DNA from: Citrifermentans bremense
Lineage (GTDB): Bacteria; Desulfobacterota; Desulfuromonadia; Geobacterales; Geobacteraceae
Length of the DNA: 64,000 bases
NCBI RefSeq assembly: GCF_014218275.1
Contig: NZ_AP023213.1
Span: 2,148,001-2,212,000, forward strand
Direction of reading: 5' to 3'
The notes beneath the pieces are model-generated. The model saw only the letters and a program-made list of their open reading frames with translations, ran no database searches and was not told where the DNA came from. Made by a program: the position numbers and the translations under genes. This document shows positions 19,393-26,948 of this stretch, piece by piece (position 1 is the first letter of the stretch; each line of letters begins with the position of its first letter).

Positions 19393-19545
19393 CGAAAAAG
19401 ACCTCAGGATCGTTTGGTTAAGGTCTGACAGGACCCGGCGTCACCGGGCAGACGGGCAACCCGCGCACGACGTGCAACATTATAATTGATCAGAGGTATA
19501 GTTAATGAATTTTCGCCGTCACTACCCAGTTTTAGCTCTCATTAG

Positions 19546-20439
19546 TTACTCGCCGGGGAGGGGAGCGTGGGGCCTTGGGTTCCTTTCCTCCATCCAATTC
19601 ATGACCGAAAAGGCCTGGTCCTCGCACAGGTACTGGTTCGAGTAGAGGTACACAGCCTTGGTCTCTGGGTGCACCAGCTTTCGTATGTCACTGAACTCCG
19701 GATGGTTCAGGACCCGCATGATGCATGGTTGCAGTGAAGCGGGGGGAATGCCGAAGACCCGGCTGGTGAAGGCGGTGACGTTGATCGGCCTGGGGTAGAT
19801 TCTCGACTCCTCCCTCACCGTGTGCGCGATGGTGGTGCAGGTGTCGTTGACTGCAGTGCGGGCCAGCAGTACGGCGTATTTCTCCGTTATGTGCCGGTCG
19901 CAGTAGAGGTAGAGCGCGCCGCTGCAGGCCGAAACGGATTTTATGTCACCGAAACAGTCCTGGGCGTGCATCTCGTTCAGGATGGAGCAGATCTTGACCG
20001 TGCGCATATCAGGCCACAGCGCGTAGATCGTATGCAGCGGCGTGAGGGCGATGGTAAGTCGGGAGTCGCGACGTATTTTCTCAGCGATGACGTGCTTCAT
20101 CTCTTCGATGCGTCCCTTGGCCTCGGCGTCGCTTGCCGACATGTGCGCCAGGGAGTAGAAAAAAATCTGGCGTGAAGAGGTCACGATGGACTTGATGTCC
20201 CGGTAGCCGTCGTCAAAGGGGAGCCCCGACTGCAAGGTTTTCAGGACTCGGTCAGGGAGGTCTTTTGTCAATACAGTTAATGCCTGGCCTGGAGTCAAGG
20301 AGCGATGCCTTTTCGAATTGCTTCTGACAGTTTGGGCGAACCTGGCAGCTACTTCGGCAATCTCCACCGCGTCCGCGGCGTCACTTGCAGTCATTGCCTC
20401 CGGCTGTTCTGTCGCAGCCGTCTCAAATCCCTGGTGCAT
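19546..20439 (-). CDS. Unknown protein with three internal repeats
   Basis: About 297 residues; ATG 20439 is chosen (GAGG 11 bases upstream), with GTG 20445 or 20451 as alternatives. I recognise no family. After about 40 low-complexity residues the chain consists of three related units of about 85-90 residues. Each has a short leading helix region (L-T-P-x-Q-A-L, L-T-P-L-H-T-I, V-T-A-F-T-S-R) and then the core D-I-K/R-x-[VL]-x(5)-[QA]-[IV]-[FY]-[FL]-Y (DIKSIVTSSRQIFFYS, DIKSVSACSGALYLYC, DIRKLVHPETKAVYLYS). The pattern suggests repeated winged-helix-like modules. There is no signal peptide or membrane helix. The gene flanks the island-split endonuclease and is divergent from it. Confidence 0.7.
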   Translation of the reverse strand: MHQGFETAATEQPEAMTASDAADAVEIAEVAARFAQTVRSNSKRHRSLTPGQALTVLTKDLPDRVLKTLQSGLPFDDGYRDIKSIVTSSRQIFFYSLAHMSASDAEAKGRIEEMKHVIAEKIRRDSRLTIALTPLHTIYALWPDMRTVKICSILNEMHAQDCFGDIKSVSACSGALYLYCDRHITEKYAVLLARTAVNDTCTTIAHTVREESRIYPRPINVTAFTSRVFGIPPASLQPCIMRVLNHPEFSDIRKLVHPETKAVYLYSNQYLCEDQAFSVMNWMEERNPRPHAPLPGE

Positions 20440-20647
20440 AGTCACGATCACCTCGTGTCATAGTATTAGAAATCACCAACCAAAGATCCTATGATAGTGC
20501 ATTTTTCATCTATGTAAACCTCCCTCGTTTTTTTTGGAGGCTGATCCACACCGACCAGATAATGTTGCACCGCTCATGCTACTCCTGCTACACTGCGCGC
20601 CTCTCAGCACCCGGCTTGGGCCGGCACACCCTTTCCCTGGTGGTTTC

Positions 20648-20968
20648 ATGCGTCGTCTATGTCTTCACTCCCTGTTGCTGGTATTTTTCACTGCTGCTTC
20701 CGTCCTCGCAGGTCCCCTCGAAGACTGCCGGGAGTACACCGTTTTCGGCGTTCCTGGAACCTCGGGGGATCTGCTCTGTCGCAAGGGATTCCTGCTTTCG
20801 CACGACGCAACGCGCAAGACCCCGGCCTGGGTTGTTGAGCGCATGACGAGGGAGCGGCTCAAGTCGGTCCTGAAGCGTTCCGACCGTTTCAAGCCGGACG
20901 CGGAGCTTCCCAAAGGGGCGCGGGCTGAACTCTCGGATTACAAGGGGTCGGGGTACGACAGGGGACAT
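20648..20968 (+). pseudogene. DNA/RNA non-specific endonuclease, N-terminal half (split by island)
   Basis: ATG 20648 begins a signal peptide (M-R-R-L-C-L-H-S-L-L-L-V-F-F) ending near VLAG. The following residues match the NUC1/NucA-type exported endonuclease family up to S-G-Y-D-R-G-H, the catalytic His motif. The codon after His (20966-20968) enters foreign sequence and a stop follows at 21053-21055. The missing second half, beginning H-M-A-P-A-A-D-M, lies at 38025-38471. Joined, the two parts give a normal protein of about 254 residues. The fragment lacks the Asn/Glu metal-site residues, so it should be inactive. Confidence 0.92.
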
Positions 20969-20997
20969 GTCGAAAACCCGGTTCAAAATATACTTTT
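20966..20997 (+). repeat. Left terminal inverted repeat of the island
   Basis: The blocks CATGT, GAAA, ACCCGGT and ATATACT occur here in order. They occur in the same order on the opposite strand at the right end, with one-base gaps and a variable 5-6 base middle. About 26 of 34 aligned positions match. Confidence 0.85.
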
Positions 20998-21396
20998 ATT
21001 TCAATCACGGGCTTTTCACTTGAGTTGCTATACTCCTCGCGACATACTCATGTGATAGAGGACGTTATAAGGCTGATAAAGGGTAAGTGAAGGATGTAGC
21101 GACTCCCATTCCGCGCATTTGGGTAAAACCCATAAAACCATCCAAATCGGATCACGGAAAATCACGTGGTTATGGTCACTGTAGGGGAGAGGTTTTGACC
21201 GCTAGAAAAAGCAAAAATCCTTGTTTAATCTACTAGAGGAACCAAAATCTTGGGGGGCGGGGACAACGCGGCAGGAGTGGCGTCTACAAGAGTTGAAGAC
21301 ATCCAGGATACTTTGTTGTAGGACCAGCGATATACCGTAAGGGGTGAGGCGCACCCGCGTACCCGCCGCGTTACCGGCTGGTTGTGTCGCCGAATG
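20969..21396. other. Left-end region of the island with a short WVKPI open frame
   Basis: No convincing gene fills this stretch. A 49-codon frame (GTG 21087 to TAG 21236) encodes R-I-W-V-K-P-I-K-P-S-K. The 16-base string GGGTAAAACCCATAAA inside it (21121-21136) recurs inverted at 24045-24060, where it also encodes M-W-V-K-P-I. The right part (21323-21402) holds a GC-rich palindromic spacer described separately. Confidence 0.4.
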
Positions 21397-21402
21397 TTAG
21401 GC
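21323..21402 (-). repeat. attC-like palindromic spacer A
   Basis: On the minus strand the HEPN gene stop codon TAA lies inside GCCTAAC, a match to the integron RYYYAAC core. It is followed by GCGACACAACCAGC and, 50 bases on, by the complementary GCTGGT. Spacer C shares GCGACAYAACCAGC. There is no clear distal GTTRRRY core, so this is only attC-like. Confidence 0.4.
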
Positions 21403-22143
21403 ATCTGATTTTTTCTTTGCCACTTCACGATATGCATCAGCAACCTCTTTTGGCAGAAAAACAAATTTTAATATTTCTTCAAGAATTTCAGGATGTAGAT
21501 ACAATGGAGAATTCACGGCCTGGAATGCAGTAGGTACACTGACCTGTTTACGTGTGACCTTACCAAAAAAGGCATTTTGCCAGATCAATGCACTTCTTGA
21601 TGAATTGTTTTTATTTTCAACTATTTTTTCTAGAAGCCCCCCAGATATTCTGAAAGTATGTGGTGGGTGTTTCTCGCTTTCCTTTATTTTTTGTATCTCT
21701 AGCTGAAGCATGTTTTTAATTTCACCATCTTGTTTGATGTCATAGTTAACTACTGTGCAGTAACGTCTAATCTCCCATATTGCTTTATCGAGCTCTACAA
21801 TCTTAGGCCCATGAATGAAATACGATGATTCAAGGTATCTGAATCGACCGAAGTTGGAAATGTGATTAATAAATTCGTCTGTGGATTTGCTGCGACGAAT
21901 TCTAAACGGAAGTTTTTTGGTATGCTTAAGTGCACACTCAAGATTGTGGTTAATATCACTCGCTTTTATCCTGTTGTATAGCAGGATAGCTTTAAGATAC
22001 TTCTCAATTGCCTGTAGCGATTGCCAATGAAATTGCGAGTATAGGCCATAGCGATATGAAAGGCGTGCAGCAATATAGTCTTGATCAGCTATATCTCTAA
22101 AACTTCTTGTTGCAAAATCATTCATCAGCGCTTCGATTTTCAT
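21397..22143 (-). CDS. HEPN-like domain protein
   Basis: 248 residues from ATG 22143 (AGGA upstream). Residues about 10-110 look like a HEPN helical bundle: D-Y-I-A-A-R-L-S-Y-R followed by H-W-Q-S-L-Q-A-I-E-K-Y-L-K-A-I-L-L is the typical A-x-Q-A-x-E-K-x-x-K-A-L helix. A possible R-x(6-9)-H ribonuclease-type pair occurs at R-Y-L-E-S-S-Y-F-I-H, but the canonical RxxxxH spacing is not clear. The C-terminal 140 residues are unrecognised. HEPN proteins are common RNA-cutting effectors or substrate-binding partners in toxin and defence loci. The gene is AT-rich and ends inside palindromic spacer A, like an integron cassette. Confidence 0.65.
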   Translation of the reverse strand: MKIEALMNDFATRSFRDIADQDYIAARLSYRYGLYSQFHWQSLQAIEKYLKAILLYNRIKASDINHNLECALKHTKKLPFRIRRSKSTDEFINHISNFGRFRYLESSYFIHGPKIVELDKAIWEIRRYCTVVNYDIKQDGEIKNMLQLEIQKIKESEKHPPHTFRISGGLLEKIVENKNNSSRSALIWQNAFFGKVTRKQVSVPTAFQAVNSPLYLHPEILEEILKFVFLPKEVADAYREVAKKKSDA

Positions 22144-22157
22144 ACATTTTCCTAATT

Positions 22158-22208
22158 GGCTAACGGCTGAGAGCACAGCGGGTTCACCGCTGCTGCGCTT
22201 GGTTGAAC
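22158..22208 (-). repeat. attC-like palindromic spacer B
   Basis: On the plus strand it runs from GGCTAAC to GTTGAAC and contains AGCGGGTTCACCGCT, a short stem-loop, in the middle. It sits between the HEPN gene start and the end of the next minus-strand gene, in the position expected of a cassette junction. Confidence 0.4.
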
Positions 22209-22268
22209 ATTCATGCAGTGTGCAGAGAATCTTTTGACAATTGGAGCCGCGCGCCCACTACATTGGGG

Positions 22269-23009
22269 TTAATTAACAAAGGCGGCATTGTTCTGGTCAA
22301 GTATAATAATGGTCTCACTGTTCTGTGTATCAACCTTATAATTCCACAAAGCCCCTGTCCCCTTTCCCGCTGTTTTGCAAACACCCATTAGATAATAAGC
22401 GCCAGGCTTAATATTTTCGAACTTTAGTGTTCCAGAAAAACTAGTCGTTCCCTTATAAACAATATGTGGTGCAATGGCTTGTATTGCCTTTCTATAATTA
22501 TATTTCATTTCTTTTACACCCCTATTCTCATCCTGTAGCTCATCATAGCCATTATGTACTGCTGAAAATTCGAATAAAATTGACGTTGGGTCATTAGGGT
22601 CATCCACACTCAACGTTGATATTATGTTTTCTTTTTTGAATATTTCAATAAGACTTTCATCTAGCAAATAAAACTCAGTCCTGGCTACAGGTTTAACATC
22701 ACCTGACTTGTAGACTAAACCAGCCTCAACTGAAATTACTCTGTCTGCTTTTACTTGGCCATCAACGATGGGCTGAACTTTCTCCTGTACAATAGGTGCT
22801 TTTTTCGTAACAACGACCGATTTCTCAGGTTCAATGGCTGCTTTATTTACTTCAGCGGCACTTTGTTTTGTAGCTGAATCGTAGCAAGCAAGACGTTTTT
22901 TGGAGTCTTTTATTGATGAACAATTCACAGATGTAGGCTGTGACGCTGCACTAGAAACCAATGGTATACTGAAAAGCAGTAACGCTACAGCAATAGTTTT
23001 TTTGATCAC
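22269..23009 (-). CDS. Exported protein of unknown function
   Basis: 246 residues from GTG 23009, which AAAAGGAG precedes at 9-base spacing. The N-terminus I-K-K-T-I-A-V-A-L-L-L-F-S-I-P is a signal peptide, cut near SSAAS. Just after it comes N-C-S-S-I-K-D-S-K-K-R-L-A-C-Y-D, a short Cys-pair motif (C-x(9,11)-R-L-x-C-Y-D) seen at the mature N-terminus of several small secreted bacterial proteins. The last 130 residues look beta-rich. The gene is low-GC and in the same orientation as its neighbours, each separated by a palindromic spacer. I cannot assign a function. Confidence 0.65.
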   Translation of the reverse strand: MIKKTIAVALLLFSIPLVSSAASQPTSVNCSSIKDSKKRLACYDSATKQSAAEVNKAAIEPEKSVVVTKKAPIVQEKVQPIVDGQVKADRVISVEAGLVYKSGDVKPVARTEFYLLDESLIEIFKKENIISTLSVDDPNDPTSILFEFSAVHNGYDELQDENRGVKEMKYNYRKAIQAIAPHIVYKGTTSFSGTLKFENIKPGAYYLMGVCKTAGKGTGALWNYKVDTQNSETIIILDQNNAAFVN

Positions 23010-23050
23010 GATAAAAATCTCCTTTTGACTCTTGGTTTTTAGTTTTGCCT

Positions 23051-23206
23051 TCATATACCGTAGCGGCTTATTGCTGCCCTGTCTCCGCACAGTTGATCGA
23101 GCGCAGCCCGACGAAGTCTTCCAAGAGGGTCAATACCACCACCTAGGAACGCCTGAGATATACGAAACTCACGATCGGTGTCGAAATTTTCAACAATTCT
23201 TTCCAT
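23051..23206 (-). CDS. Possible small protein (51 aa)
   Basis: A short frame beginning M-E-R-I-V-E-N-F with a weak GAGAG upstream ends just before the exported-protein gene. It is acidic at the start and basic at the end. It matches nothing I know and could be chance; it is listed because the interval otherwise has no gene. Confidence 0.25.
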   Translation of the reverse strand: MERIVENFDTDREFRISQAFLGGGIDPLGRLRRAALDQLCGDRAAISRYGI

Positions 23207-23248
23207 TTCGTCTTCTCTCACAAATAAATCCTCCCAGGTGGTTTCGTG

Positions 23249-23306
23249 GTTCAACGTCTCAAGGCTGACCAGCGGCGTCACCCGTCTCTAGCGCTGGTTA
23301 TGTCGC
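23249..23306 (-). repeat. attC-like palindromic spacer C
   Basis: On the minus strand GCGACATAACCAGCG (containing the TAA stop of the preceding gene) is answered by CGCTGGTC 18 bases later, and the element ends in GTTGAAC, which fits the integron GTTRRRY core. The start shares 13 of 14 bases with spacer A. Confidence 0.45.
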
Positions 23307-23653
23307 TTTTCTATGAGTAACTTTGTCAGCATGTTTTTCGAGAACAATCATCACTTTGTCAATTTCTTCTAGTTTGCCTTGAATGTTTGTTGTATCTAAT
23401 TTATTGTTAAGAATTAAGTCACACATCTTAGCAGTGTGAACAATGTAGTCAGTTAGTGGTGGCATTCTAGCTGCACTTGAGATTTGGGAAACATTCCGCC
23501 AGTGTTCAGCGGCAGTCCTAACAACTAGCTCACGGAAATGCTTTTCTCTTCGGTACGTTTGTTTATTAGTGCAACGGCAGCAGTAGATAAGCCGCCGACC
23601 AGCGCACCACCAAGAGTTCCAAAAACTGCTAATTCTGCGGGGGAAAGGGGCAA
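23298..23653 (-). pseudogene. Small single-helix membrane protein gene with a frameshift
   Basis: TTG 23653 follows AGGAGG at 5-base spacing. The first frame encodes a membrane helix (A-V-F-G-T-L-G-G-A-L-V-G-G-L-S) and then N-K-R-T-E-E-K, and stops soon after. From the A-run near 23540 the next frame continues H-F-R-E-L-V-V-R-T-A-A-E-H-W and on to a Lys/Glu-rich coiled coil ending in K-A-T. The span is one base short of 119 codons, so a single-base deletion in GAGAAAAG (or a read error) explains it. The stop codon lies in spacer C. Confidence 0.6.
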
Positions 23654-23772
23654 GGCATCCTCCTGTGGAACGATTATTAAGCCCAATACTTCATATGGCC
23701 TTTTTTGGGTGCATCCTTATGCATATTACAGATTTGTCTCATTGCTATACGGTGACATAACTACCTATTGAC

Positions 23773-23796
23773 CGGTTCACGCGCGCGCGTGAACCG
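23773..23796. repeat. 24-bp perfect palindrome with alternating CG core
   Basis: CGGTTCACGCGC is followed directly by its reverse complement. The alternating purine-pyrimidine core could extrude as a hairpin or adopt Z-form. It may be a bidirectional stop between the small membrane gene and its neighbour, or a protein-binding site. Confidence 0.7.
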
Positions 23797-23818
23797 ATTA
23801 TCTTCCTAGAGGTGATAT

Positions 23819-24103
23819 TTAATCTGTGCACATTTGGCTCCATTTATAAACTAGACCTCGCTCCTGGACAAGCAGAAAAAAAATCCATTTCTCGGTTGGA
23901 AAGCGAAACCAACTTACGGGCCAAAGTCGAGATTCGCCTTTGCTATCTTGATTAGTCAAATGGTCGCTGCCAGCCTCCGTGTCGGAGCCGTTTTTGATCT
24001 GGATTTTCAATTGTTTTGGATTCTCTTGTATCCCGTGTGATCCATTTATGGGTTTTACCCACATTTGAGCAGACACCTTCTCTCGCAGAAAATAACTGTC
24101 CAC
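23819..24103 (-). CDS. Hypothetical protein (94 aa)
   Basis: GTG 24103 with AGAGG upstream opens a 94-codon frame containing M-W-V-K-P-I-N-G-S, related to the W-V-K-P-I frame at the left end of the island. The composition is mixed, with many Trp and Phe near the end. It could be a remnant of a repeated element rather than an expressed gene. Confidence 0.3.
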   Translation of the reverse strand: MDSYFLREKVSAQMWVKPINGSHGIQENPKQLKIQIKNGSDTEAGSDHLTNQDSKGESRLWPVSWFRFPTEKWIFFLLVQERGLVYKWSQMCTD

Positions 24104-24306
24104 AAAGAACCTCTATAATACCAGTGGTTTAATGTCGATAGAAGAGCCTTGTTTAACGGATTTTGGCATTCTCTTGTAAATTATCTAGCCTATATGGGCA
24201 TTGAATAGGCCGATGAAAGGTTAAAAAACTGGATTTGAGACTAACAATGTGGCATAAGAGGCACCTAACTCCACAATGAGCACACAAGTCTGCCGGGAAG
24301 GAAGCC

Positions 24307-24762
24307 ATGCAAACACTTGGTATTCGGTGCACCCCGAGCGAGGTCGTTTTTGCAGTCTATGACTCTGAAGAACGAGCCATCGTGAACAACGAGAAGATTA
24401 AGATTCCTGCCGCAATGGAAATCCCGACCGCTTTGAAATTCGTCCGCAGCAACCTTTTGGATGTTTTGCGTGAGTACGACATTCAGCGTGCCGGCATCAG
24501 GGTAACCGAGCCAAATGCACAGCAGTTTAATGTCCCCAGAATACAGATTGAAGGCGTCATTCAGGAAGCTTTTGCAAGCAGTAGTGTAGAAGGGTATTAC
24601 GTCGGCCAGATTTCTTCAATTTCGGCGCGGCTTGGAATCCAGCGTGCAGATTTCAAAAAGTACATTAGCGGCGAACTGGAGTATGAAGTTGAAGGGTGGG
24701 GAGACCTTTCTGCACATGAAAGAGAGGCGCTTCTATGTGCAATAGGAGCGGCAAATGATTAA
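24307..24762 (+). CDS. RuvC/RNase H-fold-like protein of a kinase operon
   Basis: 151 residues, ATG preceded by GGAAGGA. The start T-L-G-I-R-C-T-P-S-E-V-V-F-A-V-Y-D resembles the first hairpin of RuvC/RNase H-fold proteins. A later strand and helix (A-G-I-R-V-T-E-P, I-E-G-V-I-Q-E-A-F) and the closing helix (H-E-R-E-A-L-L-C-A-I-G-A) fit the same fold. The first catalytic Asp of RuvC is replaced (G-I-R rather than G-I-D), so it may bind rather than cut nucleic acid. The gene overlaps the kinase gene by 8 bp, so the two are translated together. The fold call is my reading and not certain; no function can be fixed. Confidence 0.65.
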   Translation: MQTLGIRCTPSEVVFAVYDSEERAIVNNEKIKIPAAMEIPTALKFVRSNLLDVLREYDIQRAGIRVTEPNAQQFNVPRIQIEGVIQEAFASSSVEGYYVGQISSISARLGIQRADFKKYISGELEYEVEGWGDLSAHEREALLCAIGAAND

Positions 24763-25795
24763 ACCGTACAACAAGGCGGAAGTCACTTTTGACATTATTC
24801 GGGAAATTGGTGAAGACGGTTACAACTCTACCGTGTACCTAGCCCATGACCATAATCTCGACGCCGAGTTGGTCGTTAAGAAGATGGAAAAGGCCAAGCT
24901 ACGTGACCCAAACGAATACTTCCGAGAGTCCAGAATCCTGTACATGAGTGCACATCCGAATGTAGTGCCGGTCCACTATGCGTGTGAGGATGTCGACTCC
25001 GTGTACATCGCCATGCCGTACTACCAGAATGGGTCGCTTAACTCACTCTTGAACGCCCGTTTTCTGACAGTCCGCGAAATCCTAGTCTATGCCTGTCAGT
25101 TTCTTTCAGGCGTGCACAATGTCCATTCCAAAAAACTCATTCATTTCGATATAAAACCTGCAAATGTGCTTATTTCCAACACGAACGAAGCTGTTCTTTC
25201 AGACTTTGGGATTGCAAAGCAGGCTAACTTAGTGGGCGTTGCAGGACAGGACGTTTTTTATTTCAGCATTCGGCCGCCTGAAGCCCTGGACAATGACCAC
25301 TTCACAACTGCTTGTGATATCTACCAAATCGGATTGACGCTTTATCGTATGTGCAATGGCAATGAAAACTACTATGCGCAGCTTGAGCGATATGGTGAGC
25401 CGCCGAACTTCGATAGAGATGCGTTCCGCTATGACTTGAGAAACGGCAGGTTCCCGGACCGGAACCACTTCCTGCCGCACATTCCTGAGAAGCTCAGGAG
25501 AATCGTAAAGAAGTGTCTCGATACCAATCCGGACAGGCGCTATGAGGCTGTTTTGGACATTTCCAACGCACTTGCTGAAGTCGACGGAAATGAGCTAGAC
25601 TGGCAGCACAGCGTGGAAGATGGTAAACTTATATGGAAGAAGCGGGCTAACGGAAACCATTACACGCTAGAGGTGGATGAAAACCAGAAGTCCGTCGCTA
25701 AAAAGCGCACCACAAAACAAGAATCTCGAATCAAAGACTATTGCGTGGATGCCATTCCACAGAAAACGATACGAGAATTCTTGAAGGTGACCTGA
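24755..25795 (+). CDS. Eukaryotic-type Ser/Thr protein kinase
   Basis: 346 residues. The kinase domain covers about 10-275: glycine loop I-G-E-D-G-Y-N-S-T-V-Y, Lys42/43 in ELVVKK, the catalytic loop HFDIKPAN with Asp132, Lys134 and Asn137 (Phe replaces the usual Arg of HRD), DFG at 150-152, and P-P-E for the APE motif. All residues needed for phosphotransfer are present. The C-terminal 70 residues are Lys-rich with no membrane helix, so the protein is cytoplasmic, unlike PknB-type receptors. Soluble kinases of this kind occur in phage-defence loci such as Stk2 and PD-T4-6. The gene is the middle of a tight three-gene operon; substrates are unknown. Confidence 0.9.
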   Translation: MIKPYNKAEVTFDIIREIGEDGYNSTVYLAHDHNLDAELVVKKMEKAKLRDPNEYFRESRILYMSAHPNVVPVHYACEDVDSVYIAMPYYQNGSLNSLLNARFLTVREILVYACQFLSGVHNVHSKKLIHFDIKPANVLISNTNEAVLSDFGIAKQANLVGVAGQDVFYFSIRPPEALDNDHFTTACDIYQIGLTLYRMCNGNENYYAQLERYGEPPNFDRDAFRYDLRNGRFPDRNHFLPHIPEKLRRIVKKCLDTNPDRRYEAVLDISNALAEVDGNELDWQHSVEDGKLIWKKRANGNHYTLEVDENQKSVAKKRTTKQESRIKDYCVDAIPQKTIREFLKVT

Positions 25796-25796
25796 G

Positions 25797-25991
25797 ATGA
25801 AAGCCAAAATTACGAACAACCGCGAACGGTACGTTACAAGAGCAAAAAAAGCCACTCATGGTGCGGGTCTATCCTACCAGGAAAAACTTGCAGCATCTGG
25901 CGTTCGGACCCCCATCATTGCCAATGAATTCGAAGAGCGCATGGAAGGGCGATTTGTCGTCAGAAGAAAGAAATGCGTAGCATGTAAGTAG
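25797..25991 (+). CDS. Small basic protein with C-terminal CxxC
   Basis: 64 residues, starting one base after the kinase stop codon (TGA-G-ATG), so almost surely translated by coupling. It is rich in Lys and Arg, with Arg-Lys-Lys-Cys-Val-Ala-Cys-Lys at the very end. The T-R-A-K-K-A-T and S-Y-Q-E-K-L-A-A-S-G regions are potential kinase targets. It resembles no family I recognise. It may be the substrate or toxin component of the operon; this is inference from position only. Confidence 0.6.
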   Translation: MKAKITNNRERYVTRAKKATHGAGLSYQEKLAASGVRTPIIANEFEERMEGRFVVRRKKCVACK

Positions 25992-26316
25992 GTTTTATTG
26001 CCTACCACAGCCGGCGTCTCGTCCATTTCGCCGCTTTTGCAGGACAACTTCGAAAGATGTCGGCTCTGTTTTCTTGCCTCTTTGACCGCTCGATCTTCTT
26101 TTCCCACCACTGGACAATTCTTCTTTACGCAATGAAGGCACTGGCTTCATCTGAGCCAAAGACCCTGCTGTCGCTTAAAAGCGACATCGAGCTGGTCACG
26201 CTGAAGCAACTCAACGAGTGTTTACGAGGCGTTCACGCCACTCACTAATTCGAGGCCTTGATATATCTTTTTTGACGGGTGCAAGAGGGAATTGATTCGG
26301 AGCCAGGCTACGGAAT
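25992..26316. other. Gap between kinase operon and XRE gene
   Basis: Nothing firm is visible. A 63-codon frame (26057-26248) has no ribosome-binding site and a weak composition. The region ends with the stop of the convergent XRE gene. Confidence 0.4.
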
Positions 26317-26550
26317 TCATGCTTCTTTTGTCATCTCAGCTTCTGCTAACTCAATTAAATAGGCAGCTTTAACTCCAAGAACCTTCGAGAGTTCCAAAAT
26401 GGTCTTTAAGGATGGTTGCCTCAAACCCCGCTCTAGCAGGGATATAAAGGTCCTATCCAGGTTCGCCTCCAAGGCCAGCTTCTCCTGAGAAAGACCCTTT
26501 TTCCCGCGAAGTTCGCACAACACTCTACCAAACGCCTCTTCAGGTCTCAC
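26317..26550 (-). CDS. XRE-family transcriptional regulator
   Basis: 77 residues. This is a single Cro/C1-type helix-turn-helix: L-R-G-K-K-G-L-S-Q-E-K-L-A (helix 2), D-R-T-F-I-S-L-L-E-R-G (recognition helix) and P-S-L-K-T-I-L-E-L-S-K-V-L-G. It lacks any extra domain. Such small XRE proteins often silence defence or mobile-element promoters. It is convergent with the kinase operon and divergent from the 76-aa gene at 26718; the AT-rich 170-bp divergent region is the likely operator area. Confidence 0.9.
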   Translation of the reverse strand: MRPEEAFGRVLCELRGKKGLSQEKLALEANLDRTFISLLERGLRQPSLKTILELSKVLGVKAAYLIELAEAEMTKEA

Positions 26551-26717
26551 GTGCTGCCCTCCCGGGAAGGCACGGTACCTATAAAACTCTAATTAGTCTT
26601 CGGACTATAGTCTTCAAAAAATTAGGATTACATGTTATTGTCGCTGCGATGTGACAATTAAGTATAAAAATGTCAGCCATAGCGGCATAGACTGGACATC
26701 CCTTTCAGGAGCCAACA

Positions 26718-26948
26718 ATGAAACCTTCATGTTGTGGTAGCTGCCTGGAGCAGCAGTATTTTACAACCGAGCAGTTATCAGCCATGATCGACCACCATGT
26801 TGCCTACTGGACTGCTCCAGGCGGGAAAAGTGATATTGAGGCTGAAGCAGCAAAGCTTTTAAACCAGAATTGCCTCCAGATCGCACAGCAGTTGCTGTTC
26901 TTGCTCAAGCTAAGAAGCACACCTTTGGTTGCTGATACTAGGGAGTGA
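26718..26948 (+). CDS. Hypothetical small Cys-containing protein
   Basis: 76 residues with a good ribosome-binding site (TCAGGAG, 7 bases before ATG). The N-terminus reads M-K-P-S-C-C-G-S-C-L-E-Q-Q-Y-F-T-T-E-Q-L. The rest is helical, with L-L-N-Q-N-C-L-Q-I-A-Q-Q-L-L-F-L-L-K. I recognise no family. It is divergent from the XRE gene and may be its regulatory target. Confidence 0.5.
   Translation: MKPSCCGSCLEQQYFTTEQLSAMIDHHVAYWTAPGGKSDIEAEAAKLLNQNCLQIAQQLLFLLKLRSTPLVADTRE

Noticed and set aside
19393-19545. Cyclic di-GMP riboswitch upstream of the cytochrome remnant
   Set aside because: Such riboswitches occur before Geobacter cytochrome genes, but the conserved GEMM core strings are not present here.
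23535-23545. Programmed -1 frameshifting in the small membrane gene
   Set aside because: The site GAGAAAAG lacks a proper slippery heptamer and no downstream stem is seen; a single-base deletion is simpler.
26057-26248. 63-codon open frame after the kinase operon
   Set aside because: No ribosome-binding site, unlikely composition and no motif.
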